Source of the DNA: Treponema sp. UBA4307
GTDB lineage: Bacteria; Spirochaetota; Spirochaetia; Treponematales; Treponemataceae
Direction: 5' to 3'
Assembly (NCBI GenBank): GCA_002394685.1
Contig: DGUP01000076.1
Location: 1-11,394, forward strand
Length of the DNA: 11,394 nt
The notes below the pieces were generated by a model. The model searched no databases. It saw nothing but the letters and a program-made list of their open reading frames with translations, and had not been told where the DNA came from. Positions 1-6,572 of this stretch are shown piece by piece (the first letter of the stretch is position 1; the number at the start of each line of letters is the position of its first letter). A program made the translations under genes and the position numbers.

Positions 1-21
1 CAAAACTCGACATTCGGGCTA
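1..21 (-). repeat. Partial copy of a dispersed 25-bp repeat, cut by the window edge
   Basis: These 21 bases are identical to positions 9905-9925, the right arm of the inverted-repeat element in the glpK-gpsA intergenic region. On the minus strand the copy starts TAGCCCGAATG, and that TAG is the stop codon of the gene at 19-1053. The match continues to the window edge, so the copy is probably longer; the rest of the element, if present, lies outside. It may act as a terminator hairpin for the trk operon if the second arm is there, but this cannot be seen. Confidence 0.85.
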
Positions 22-1053
22 GTAAATTACAATAGGACTTTTATCTTCCGGCCAGGGGTCACAGTTACGGATATATTCTGTCTGTTTTAAAATCTTTCCA
101 TCTTTACTGTAAACATAGGAATATATGTGATTGTACTTAATTAATTCTGAAGGCTTTTCTTTAAGCAACTGTAAATCTTCAGAACTTTCCAGGTAGGGTT
201 TTTCCTTTAAAATATAGAATTCTTCCATAAGAAGGTTCTGTAGGGAATCATATTTCCAGACTGTAAGTTCAGCATTATCTTTTTTTGAATTGATGATACA
301 GCGTTTTTGTATTAAACCATTCTGATCGTAGCAGTTCCAGGTTTCTTCAGAAAAATCTTCCTCCTTATAAAGGATATGGATTATTTTTCCTTCCTGATTG
401 AAGTCTCTTTTTTCTTCATAAAATAAATTCTTTTCTGGAATCATTTCCCTGAGAAATGTGCGGTTGTCATCAAGGTCATAATCAAATTCAAAATACAGAC
501 GGCCGTTTTGAAAACACTGGCAGTGGCGTTTCAAATTGTCATATTTATAGATGTATTCGTTTACTGTTCTTTTGCCGGAAAAAGTTTCATCTGTAATAGT
601 GTGTATAATTCTTCCATACTGATCATAATCGCTGCGGATTTTTTTTGACCAGTTAATTCCTTCAAAGGACTGATAGCTGATAAAATTTCTGGAATCATAT
701 CTGTAATTAAAAATCACATGACCAGAAATCTTTTTTTGATATAATAGATTTGTATTTTCCTTATAGCTGTATTTGATTTTATAATCACTTTTCAAATCAC
801 TTTCTTTTTTTAAATTTCCATTTTTAAAGTAAGAATAGCGGATGTCATTTTCAGCCTTCCAGCCATCATCTGTATAATTGAAAACCTGGTTTCTTACAAG
901 CTTGCCTTTGCTGTTAAAAGTTTTAATGCTCCTTACCCTTAAATCATTGATTTCAGTTCCATCAATATTAATACTGACGGAACTGAAAACATCTTTAGCG
1001 TAAACACAGGAGAATAAAAGTAAAAGCAGAAGCAGGGCAGAAAGTTTTTTCAT
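19..1053 (-). CDS. Secreted or lipoprotein-like protein with YD-repeat-like modules, unknown function
   Basis: The 344-residue product begins with MKK and a leucine run (residues 4-14). Then comes L-F-S-C16, a plausible relaxed spirochaetal lipobox; V-Y-A19 could instead be a signal peptidase I site. Export is therefore likely, but anchoring is uncertain. The rest has several loose modules of the form aromatic-Asp/Asn-x-x-Gly-x-Ile/Leu followed by a beta-strand-like stretch, for example at about 45-56, 73-85, 143-152, 217-230, 241-252 and 313-328. These recall YD/RHS-type or YwqK-like repeats, but I cannot assign a named family. It is the last gene of the trk operon: its ATG overlaps the trkH stop as ATGA (1050-1053), which suggests translational coupling, and I see only a weak GGA-type ribosome site. 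The TAG stop lies inside a repeat copy at the window edge. A role linked to potassium transport is inferred from position only. Confidence 0.82.
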   Translation of the reverse strand: MKKLSALLLLLLLFSCVYAKDVFSSVSINIDGTEINDLRVRSIKTFNSKGKLVRNQVFNYTDDGWKAENDIRYSYFKNGNLKKESDLKSDYKIKYSYKENTNLLYQKKISGHVIFNYRYDSRNFISYQSFEGINWSKKIRSDYDQYGRIIHTITDETFSGKRTVNEYIYKYDNLKRHCQCFQNGRLYFEFDYDLDDNRTFLREMIPEKNLFYEEKRDFNQEGKIIHILYKEEDFSEETWNCYDQNGLIQKRCIINSKKDNAELTVWKYDSLQNLLMEEFYILKEKPYLESSEDLQLLKEKPSELIKYNHIYSYVYSKDGKILKQTEYIRNCDPWPEDKSPIVIY

Positions 1054-2492
1054 TTTTTCCAGAATGATGGTGAAAGGAAAATAACTATAGTAAAGAATTC
1101 AAGACGGCCTGCAATCATAAGAATACAGTACATCCATTTTACTGCAGCCGGAAGCCAGGAAGCATTGAAGCTTGGACCAAGTAAATTAAAGCCCGGACCA
1201 ACATTTCCAAGCATACTCAAGGCACCTGAAAATGAAGTGAAAACATCTATTCCAAAAAGGCATGTATAAAATGTGCTGAACAAAATCAGTGAAATGTAAA
1301 CAAAGAAGAATGCGGCAACTGTATTGCTTAATTCTTTACGGGCAGGCTGTTTGTTGATTCTCATCTGAAAAACTCCATGAGGATGAATCATTTTAGAAAA
1401 TTCGTTATGAAGAATTTTTCCAAGTACAACCCAGCGTATAACTTTAACTCCACCGGAAGTTGAACCTGACATTCCACCAATAAAGAAGAGTGCAAGTATG
1501 ATTGCCTGTGCTCCTGTATGCCAGGTAGTATAATCATTTGTTCCAAAACCTGTTGTTGAAATTATGGAAGCAGTCTGGAAAATACTGTACCTTGCAGAAG
1601 TAAAGAAACTCTTAAATTGAGGAGTGTTGATTCCTGTAATAACTAAGGCTGCTGTAAAGAAAATAATCAGGTAAGCCTTGAACTCTGTATTGTCTTTTAT
1701 ATCAGCCCACTTCCTTGCAAAAACATAGTAATAGAGTGAAAAGTTAATTCCTGCAAGGAACATGAATATTGTTATGATTACATCAATACTTACTGAGTTA
1801 TAGGCCGCAATGCTGGCATTTCTTGTAGAAAAGCCTCCTGTACCCAAGGTAGAAAAGGCATGGCTTAAGGCATCAATAAAATCCATACCGGCAATTTTAA
1901 GGGCAATGCATTCTGCTACTGTAAGTGAAAAATACATGATCCATAATATTTTGGAAGTGGTTGTAATTTTAGGTGTGAGCTTACCTTTTTCAGGACCAGT
2001 AGTTTCAGCCTTAACCAGCTGGAATCCTCCTACTCCAAGAATTGGGAGCAGGGCAACTGTAAGGGCAACAATTCCCATTCCTCCAAGCCAGTGAGTCTGA
2101 CATCTCCATAAATTTATGCTTCGGGGAAGGGCTTCAATGTCGTTGAGAATTGTGATTCCTGTTGTGGTAAAACCTGAGGCACTTTCAAAAAAAGCATCCG
2201 TGATTTTTGGTATGGCTCCGCTGAAGTAAAGGGGAATTGCACCAAAGAGGCTGGCCGCAAACCAGGACAGGGCAACAACAACAAATGCGCTTCTTGTGCT
2301 GAGATTTGTTTTCTTTTTTTTAGCAAGGAGGTGAACTAATAAAGTTAAAAGCCAGCTGGCAACCATTGGAATAATAAAGTAAGGAAGAACTTCATACTCC
2401 TTACAGTAAAGGGCAACTGCTTCCGGAATAATGTAAGTAGTTCCTATGATACCAAGAATGACAACGATGATTCTGAAAACTGTAAATGCCAT
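1050..2492 (-). CDS. trkH: Trk-type potassium uptake channel subunit TrkH
   Basis: This is the inner-membrane, ion-conducting subunit of a Trk/Ktr K+ uptake system, gated by the cytoplasmic RCK protein encoded just upstream. The 480-residue length is normal for TrkH. All four selectivity-filter loops of the family are visible: S-G-F-T-T-T-G-I (106-113), L-G-T-G-G-F (216-221), S-T-T-G-F-G (312-317) and G-N-V-G-P-G (429-434). The conserved G-G-M-S-G-S-T-S-G-G-V-K segment lies at 339-350, and G-R-L-E near the C terminus at 462-465. About ten hydrophobic membrane segments surround them. The start is ATG at 2490-2492; its ribosome site GGAGAG lies inside the last codons of trkA, 3 bp away, so the two are probably translated in step. 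The stop overlaps the next gene by 4 bp. Assignment is firm; the choice between TrkH, TrkG and KtrB naming is conventional. Confidence 0.96.
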   Translation of the reverse strand: MAFTVFRIIVVILGIIGTTYIIPEAVALYCKEYEVLPYFIIPMVASWLLTLLVHLLAKKKKTNLSTRSAFVVVALSWFAASLFGAIPLYFSGAIPKITDAFFESASGFTTTGITILNDIEALPRSINLWRCQTHWLGGMGIVALTVALLPILGVGGFQLVKAETTGPEKGKLTPKITTTSKILWIMYFSLTVAECIALKIAGMDFIDALSHAFSTLGTGGFSTRNASIAAYNSVSIDVIITIFMFLAGINFSLYYYVFARKWADIKDNTEFKAYLIIFFTAALVITGINTPQFKSFFTSARYSIFQTASIISTTGFGTNDYTTWHTGAQAIILALFFIGGMSGSTSGGVKVIRWVVLGKILHNEFSKMIHPHGVFQMRINKQPARKELSNTVAAFFFVYISLILFSTFYTCLFGIDVFTSFSGALSMLGNVGPGFNLLGPSFNASWLPAAVKWMYCILMIAGRLEFFTIVIFLSPSFWKK

Positions 2493-2495
2493 TGA

Positions 2496-3929
2496 TTACT
2501 CTCCGCTGAATTTTGCCAGGACTTTTTTATTTCCTGCTCTCTGAATAATAACCAGGTGGTCTCCCGGTGAAAGAACAGTTTTTCCGGTTGTAAGTTCGTA
2601 ATTTGAAGTTCCCGGTTTTTTTACCAGCAGCAAAAGGTATTCTCCAGGATTGGCAATATCCTTAAGGGATTTTCCTGCAAATTTTGATTTAGGTGAAAGG
2701 TCACATTCTATCAGTTCCAGTTCTCCATTTGAAACAGTGTGAATTTCTGTAACTGACTGTCCCCTCAGGTGGCTCATAATGGAATCAACTACTGTATCCC
2801 TTAAAGGCACTGCAACATCAACTCCAATTTTTCTTGCAATTTCTGCAAAGTCACTGTGAGCAACAAGGGCAACGGATTTTTCAACTCCCAGGGATTCCAG
2901 GTATGCTGAAACAACCATATTCAATTCGTGGTTGTGGGTGGCACAGATGATCAGGTTAAATTTATCAAGACCTTCTTCCTGAATAAAGCCTTCGTCTGTT
3001 ATATCACCAAGGAAAACTTTTGCTTCAGGAAATCTTTTTGATGCTTCATCGCAGAGTTCCCTGTCAGAATCTACAATGTAAAATTCCTGGGCAAGTTTTT
3101 TTGATGAACCGAATATTTTTTTCAGGAAAGAATTTTTTCTTCTTTCAATAAGATGGTCTGCAACAATGGTTCCAATTCTTCCTGCTCCCACCATGACGAT
3201 TTTTTTAAGCGCATCAATTCTGCTGCCGCACAGTTCAATGAGATGCTTAATGTTATCCCGTCCTGTTAAAATACCAATTCTGTCTCCGGCATGGAGAATT
3301 GTGTTTCCGTCAGGCAGGTCTGTTCCTTCTGGAGTTTCTACGTAAGTTACAATGAATGGTGTTTCAGAAAGAAGTCTTGCGTCCTTCAGCTTAATTCCAT
3401 CCATTCTGGAATTCTTTTCAATGTTAAGGGCAGCCAGTTCAAATTCCCCGTTACCGAAAGTAAGTACGTCAGAAATTGCTCCATGCTCAACTGCTTTGAC
3501 AATTGCTTCTGCTGCTTCTACGTCCGGATGAATCATATAGTCGATTCCATAAAGGGGACGGTGATTTTTTGAAAAAGTATCTGCATGTTTTTTCTGAGCA
3601 TCAGCCTGGTTTACATAGTAAGAATAATTTCTGACACGGGCAATTTTAAGCAGGTTAGGATAGACTGCATCAACCATGGAACAAGTTATCATATTGATTT
3701 CATCATTGTCGGTTACGGCAACAAGTGCATCAGCTTTTGAGATTCCTGCTTCTTCAAGATTTTCAAGATTGTTTCCGTCATCCTGAAGAACTGTACAGTC
3801 CAGACGGTTAGATAACTGGTCTACAACTTCTTTGTCATTGTCGATCAGAACAACCTGATTCTTTTCGTTTATGAGCTTGCGGGCAAGTTCAACACCGGTA
3901 AATCCGGCCCCAATAATTACAATATTCAT
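2496..3929 (-). CDS. trkA: Trk potassium transporter NAD-binding regulatory subunit TrkA
   Basis: TrkA is the peripheral cytoplasmic RCK subunit that binds NAD(H)/nucleotides and gates TrkH. The protein has the full-length duplicated architecture. First TrkA_N Rossmann domain: G-A-G-F-T-G at 7-12, acidic residue in L-I-D-N-D near 30. A TrkA_C-like domain follows at about 150-235. Second TrkA_N: G-A-G-R-I-G at 248-253, I-V-D near 287. Final TrkA_C: about 395-475. I chose the ATG at 3927-3929 (477 aa, starting MNIVIIGAG) because family members begin immediately before the first glycine motif. An in-frame GTG at 3936-3938 would add three residues (480 aa); ribosome-site evidence is weak for both, though GTGAG just ahead of the ATG is usable. 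It is the first gene of the trkA-trkH-repeat protein operon, with a promoter candidate at 3979-4007. Confidence 0.95.
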   Translation of the reverse strand: MNIVIIGAGFTGVELARKLINEKNQVVLIDNDKEVVDQLSNRLDCTVLQDDGNNLENLEEAGISKADALVAVTDNDEINMITCSMVDAVYPNLLKIARVRNYSYYVNQADAQKKHADTFSKNHRPLYGIDYMIHPDVEAAEAIVKAVEHGAISDVLTFGNGEFELAALNIEKNSRMDGIKLKDARLLSETPFIVTYVETPEGTDLPDGNTILHAGDRIGILTGRDNIKHLIELCGSRIDALKKIVMVGAGRIGTIVADHLIERRKNSFLKKIFGSSKKLAQEFYIVDSDRELCDEASKRFPEAKVFLGDITDEGFIQEEGLDKFNLIICATHNHELNMVVSAYLESLGVEKSVALVAHSDFAEIARKIGVDVAVPLRDTVVDSIMSHLRGQSVTEIHTVSNGELELIECDLSPKSKFAGKSLKDIANPGEYLLLLVKKPGTSNYELTTGKTVLSPGDHLVIIQRAGNKKVLAKFSGE

Positions 3930-3978
3930 AATACTCACATTTTAACAGATATATGGGAATAATTCCAATAAGGAGTTT

Positions 3979-4007
3979 TTATTAGACATTAAAGAGAAAA
4001 ATGTCAA
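3979..4007 (-). promoter_or_regulatory. Putative sigma-70 promoter of the trkA operon
   Basis: On the minus strand a perfect -35 TTGACA (4002-4007) is followed after 17 bases by TAATAA (3979-3984), a poor -10 with 3 of 6 consensus bases. It lies about 50 bp upstream of trkA, between the gene and the terminator of the upstream unit, so a promoter is expected here. Confidence 0.5.
3985..4005. promoter_or_regulatory. Dyad GACATT-N9-AATGTC inside the trkA promoter
   Basis: A perfect 6-bp inverted repeat with a 9-base spacer fills the gap between the proposed -35 and -10 and overlaps the -35. Its position fits an operator for a repressor of trkA. With only 6-bp arms in AT-rich DNA, chance is a real alternative. 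Confidence 0.3.
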
Positions 4008-4016
4008 AAGAGAAAT

Positions 4017-4050
4017 AAAAAAATCCGACAGATCTTTAAGAAATGCCGGA
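4017..4050 (-). terminator. Rho-independent terminator after the ECF S-component gene
   Basis: Read on the minus strand, TCCGGCA (4044-4050) pairs with TGTCGGA (4024-4030), with one G-U pair and a 13-base loop, followed by seven Ts (4017-4023). It begins 26 bp past the stop of the gene at 4077-4763 and separates that gene from the trk operon. Confidence 0.85.
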
Positions 4051-4076
4051 CTGGTAAATCACCTTATAATTATTAA

Positions 4077-4763
4077 TTACTTTTCAGAAGAATCATCATC
4101 ACCTTCAGCTTCTGAAAGTTTTGTGATTTTTGATTTTCTGTTTGCAACTGCATAGATTGAACCGAGAACTACAACGCAGATGATTACGGCTGCAATAATT
4201 TCAAAGAAACCGTTTGTTAATAAAGTGCAGGCCATAATTGCAGCATATCCATTGAAGCCTGTTAAGTTCCATCCTGCAAAGCCGAACTTTTCAAAAGTCT
4301 GTGCCATACCCTCAATAAGCATTGAACCGTAGAAGGCATAAATTGCAAACATTACCAGGGCTGTGTGAACAAAAGTTCCAATGGCAGCACTAAAGGCTCC
4401 GCTGATTACTTTTGGCATTTTTGGAATTGCATTAAAAGCTTTGAAAATTGCCCAGGCTGCAATCGGGAAGAGCATACGTGGCAAAACTGAAACTGCAGGG
4501 TTTACAAAGAATGGATTTGCTCCACCGCTCATTGCAGTTCTGATAAGACTTGTGATTCCAAAAACTGCTCCTACTGCAATTCCTGGTCCAAGACCTGCTG
4601 TAATGGCAGCGAGAATTGCCGGAATGTGCATGATTGTGATTGAAATAAAAGTTCCTGGTATCTGAATGTAGCCTACTGGGGTTAATGCAAGAACAACGCT
4701 TAATGCGCTGAATACACCAGTCATGGCGATTTTGTAATTTAAGGAACGATTTGTTGTTGGCAT
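4077..4763 (-). CDS. ECF transporter S component (substrate-binding membrane subunit)
   Basis: This 228-residue hydrophobic protein fits the substrate-specific S component of energy-coupling factor transporters (ECF_trnsprt-type family), which bind a vitamin or cofactor and work with a shared EcfA/EcfA'/EcfT module encoded elsewhere. About six membrane segments are visible, roughly at 11-30, 40-57, 61-75, 92-110, 119-147 and 176-206. The stretch P-G-T-F-I-S-I-T-I-M-H-I-P (36-48) followed by A-G-L-G-P-G (56-61) is typical of this family. A charged tail with E-G-D-D-D-S-S-E-K ends the protein. The substrate cannot be read from the sequence: the short leader leaves no room for a riboswitch, and the neighbours belong to other pathways. 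The start is ATG at 4761-4763 with GGGAGAA at 4768-4774 as ribosome site. It appears to be a single-gene transcription unit with its own promoter and terminator. Confidence 0.88.
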   Translation of the reverse strand: MPTTNRSLNYKIAMTGVFSALSVVLALTPVGYIQIPGTFISITIMHIPAILAAITAGLGPGIAVGAVFGITSLIRTAMSGGANPFFVNPAVSVLPRMLFPIAAWAIFKAFNAIPKMPKVISGAFSAAIGTFVHTALVMFAIYAFYGSMLIEGMAQTFEKFGFAGWNLTGFNGYAAIMACTLLTNGFFEIIAAVIICVVVLGSIYAVANRKSKITKLSEAEGDDDSSEK

Positions 4764-4792
4764 AATATTCTCCCATTTATTTGATTGTGCTT

Positions 4793-4821
4793 ACTCTACT
4801 TATATACAGCTTTTTTGTCAA
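4793..4821 (-). promoter_or_regulatory. Promoter of the ECF S-component gene
   Basis: On the minus strand a perfect -35 TTGACA (4816-4821), a 17-base spacer and TAGAGT (4793-4798; 4 of 6 matches to the -10 consensus) lie about 30 bp upstream of the start codon. The -35 begins only five bases after the T-run of the preceding operon's terminator, so the two units are packed tightly. Confidence 0.65.
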
Positions 4822-4825
4822 ACAG

Positions 4826-4862
4826 AGAAAAAGCCGTCAACTGCATGAACAGTTAACGGCTT
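4826..4862 (-). terminator. Rho-independent terminator of the glp operon
   Basis: On the minus strand AAGCCGTTAACTG (4850-4862) pairs with CAGTTGACGGCTT (4831-4843), a 13-bp stem with one T-G position and a 6-base loop, followed by T-rich sequence (five consecutive Ts including the stem end). It starts 26 bp after the DUF1667-type gene. Read in the plus direction it is followed only by a mixed C/T tract and would work less well. Confidence 0.88.
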
Positions 4863-4888
4863 CTTCTGTGTGTTAAATCATCTGAAAA

Positions 4889-5278
4889 TCAGACAGCATC
4901 CTCTCCAGCTATCAGGTCAACTCCTGTTTCCAGAATGTCCTTTATAAGAACATCCCCTGCATGAACAGGTCCCTTCACTGTAGTACGGCGGACAACTTCC
5001 ATGCATTCAAGAAGCATTGCTTTTGGAACTTCACCTCTGGTCTTTGCAGAAACAACAGGTCTTGAACTGCCTGTAACTGCAACTGTACAGGTAAGGGTTC
5101 TTTCAGGATTTGTCAGTTCCTTTCCTGCATAGGCTGAACCTCTTGGACAAGTGTTTCCCCTTACAACAAATGAAGCCGGATCTGCAGTGCTCATGTTTTC
5201 TTCAGTCCAGTCATCCGGTAAATCAACTTCAAGCTGACAACCCATAGGGCAGATAATACATGTTAAATTTTTAGTCAA
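4889..5278 (-). CDS. DUF1667-type four-cysteine protein, probable partner of the G3P dehydrogenase flavoproteins
   Basis: This is a 129-residue soluble protein. Near the start it has C7-x2-C10-x3-C14 within L-T-C-I-I-C-P-M-G-C, and a fourth cysteine, C44, in N-T-C-P-R-G, a pattern suited to an iron-sulphur cluster or metal. The DUF1667 family (from memory) recurs next to the two flavoproteins found here, which suggests an electron-transfer or structural role comparable to GlpC of the anaerobic GlpABC complex; that role is inference. I set the start at the TTG at 5276-5278 because a strong GGAGG (5285-5289) sits six bases upstream and the product then begins M-T-K-N-L-T-C, close to the first cysteine. 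A longer frame from TTG at 5297-5299 (136 aa) has no good ribosome site and would contain the GGAGG inside it. The gene overlaps the upstream one by 8 bp and is last before the terminator. Confidence 0.87.
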   Translation of the reverse strand: MTKNLTCIICPMGCQLEVDLPDDWTEENMSTADPASFVVRGNTCPRGSAYAGKELTNPERTLTCTVAVTGSSRPVVSAKTRGEVPKAMLLECMEVVRRTTVKGPVHAGDVLIKDILETGVDLIAGEDAV

Positions 5279-6572
5279 TTGCGTCCTCCGGTAATTCAAT
5301 AGAAACAGTGATCGGCTGTTTTACCTGGTTAATCTTATTGATTTGATTTTCTTTCAGATTCAGGGTCTGCATTTCACCAGGACGGACAATTCTCTTTTTT
5401 GTCTGCATGATGAGTTCAGAACCTGAATAAACTGTAACTGTTACGTTTTTGTAAACATCTGTTGCACGGAACATGAGCATAACTTCATTTTCCTTTGAAA
5501 GAGGGAAGTCCAGATGCTGTGGAACGGTATAGCGCACACGGTTTCCAGGAGTAACGGAAAGTTTTTCTGAAGGAGCTTCCCGGGAATTTGACTTAACGTA
5601 GTCAGCGGCACATTTACCTGCCAGTAAACTTTCTTCCGTTACGTAGTCAACCAGATCGTGTACGTGAACAGAGTTTCCGCATGCAAAAATACCAGGGACT
5701 GAAGTTTCCATAAGCTGATTTACGCTTGGACCTGAAGTGATGGAATCCATCTGAATGCCGGCCTGGATTGAAATTTCGTTTTCCGGAATAAGGCCTACGC
5801 TGAGGAGAACTGTGTCACATTCAATGTATTCTTCCGTACCGGGAATTGGTTTTCTTCTGCCGTCAACTTTTGCAACTGTTACTCCGGTAACTCTTTCCTT
5901 TCCGTGAATCTGAATGATTGTAGTAGAAAGTTTAAGTGGAATGTTGAAGTTGTAAAGACACTGGGTCATGTTACGGGCCAGACCTGCTGAGTAATTCATA
6001 ATTTCGCAGACAAGTTTTACTTCTGCTCCTTCAAGTGTAAGGCGGCGGGCCATAATCAAACCAATATCACCTGAACCAAGAATTACAACTTTTTTTCCAG
6101 GAAGGAAGCCATCAATGTTAACAAAACGCTGTGCTGAACCTGCAGTAAAAATTCCTGCCGGACGAGTGCCCGGAATTACAAGAGCACCGCGTGTTCTTTC
6201 ACGGCAGCCCATGGCAAGTGCAACAGTTTTTGTTTCAAGAATCATAAGACCGTCACTTGAGTTGATGGCGCACACCTTGTGATTAGGTGAACCTTTTTCA
6301 AGACTGAGGACCATTGTGCTTGTTTTAATTTCTACATTCAGTTCCTGAGCCTGTTTTACAAAACGCATTGCATATTCCGGACCAGTAAGTTCTTCTCCAA
6401 AATAGTGAAGGCCGAATCCGTTGTGAATACACTGAAGAAGAATTCCTCCAGCCCTGTTGTCTCTTTCAAGAATGAGCACTTTTTCAAGACCATTCTGTTT
6501 TGCTGAAATTGCAGCGGCAAGTCCTGCAGGTCCACCGCCCACAACGATTAAGTCGTAAACATTATTGCTCAT
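5271..6572 (-). CDS. NAD(P)/FAD-dependent oxidoreductase, G3P dehydrogenase partner subunit
   Basis: The 433-residue cytoplasmic flavoprotein has two dinucleotide folds: FAD-binding G-G-G-P-A-G (12-17) ending in an acidic residue near L-E-R (35-37), and NAD(P)-type G-S-G-D-I-G (166-171). It also has the C-R-E-R-T-R-G segment (123-129) and the closing FAD motif V-P-G-I-F-A-C-G-N (292-300). This is the pyridine nucleotide-disulfide oxidoreductase fold, related to the alpha subunits of hydrogen-cyanide-synthase/sarcosine-oxidase-type enzymes. About 100 residues beyond the last FAD motif (330-433) look beta-rich and have no motif I recognise. Set between a GlpA-like protein and a DUF1667-type protein, it probably moves electrons from G3P oxidation to NAD(P) or another acceptor; this is inferred. 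The ATG start overlaps the upstream stop as ATGA, with AGGTGA as ribosome site. The exact electron acceptor is unknown. Confidence 0.9.
   Translation of the reverse strand: MSNNVYDLIVVGGGPAGLAAAISAKQNGLEKVLILERDNRAGGILLQCIHNGFGLHYFGEELTGPEYAMRFVKQAQELNVEIKTSTMVLSLEKGSPNHKVCAINSSDGLMILETKTVALAMGCRERTRGALVIPGTRPAGIFTAGSAQRFVNIDGFLPGKKVVILGSGDIGLIMARRLTLEGAEVKLVCEIMNYSAGLARNMTQCLYNFNIPLKLSTTIIQIHGKERVTGVTVAKVDGRRKPIPGTEEYIECDTVLLSVGLIPENEISIQAGIQMDSITSGPSVNQLMETSVPGIFACGNSVHVHDLVDYVTEESLLAGKCAADYVKSNSREAPSEKLSVTPGNRVRYTVPQHLDFPLSKENEVMLMFRATDVYKNVTVTVYSGSELIMQTKKRIVRPGEMQTLNLKENQINKINQVKQPITVSIELPEDAID

Noticed and set aside
1810..2326. Open frames antisense to and out of frame with trkH
   Set aside because: They are shadows of the strongly coding trkH frame, with low-complexity products and no ribosome sites.
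4432..4776. 114-codon frame overlapping the ECF S-component gene in another frame
   Set aside because: Its start lies just upstream of the real start, but the product is rich in N, H, S and R with no membrane character, typical of an out-of-frame read of a membrane protein gene.
4764..4826. Riboswitch ahead of the ECF S-component gene
   Set aside because: The predicted leader is only about 25-30 bases, too short for a vitamin riboswitch, and the only strong hairpin there belongs to the preceding terminator.
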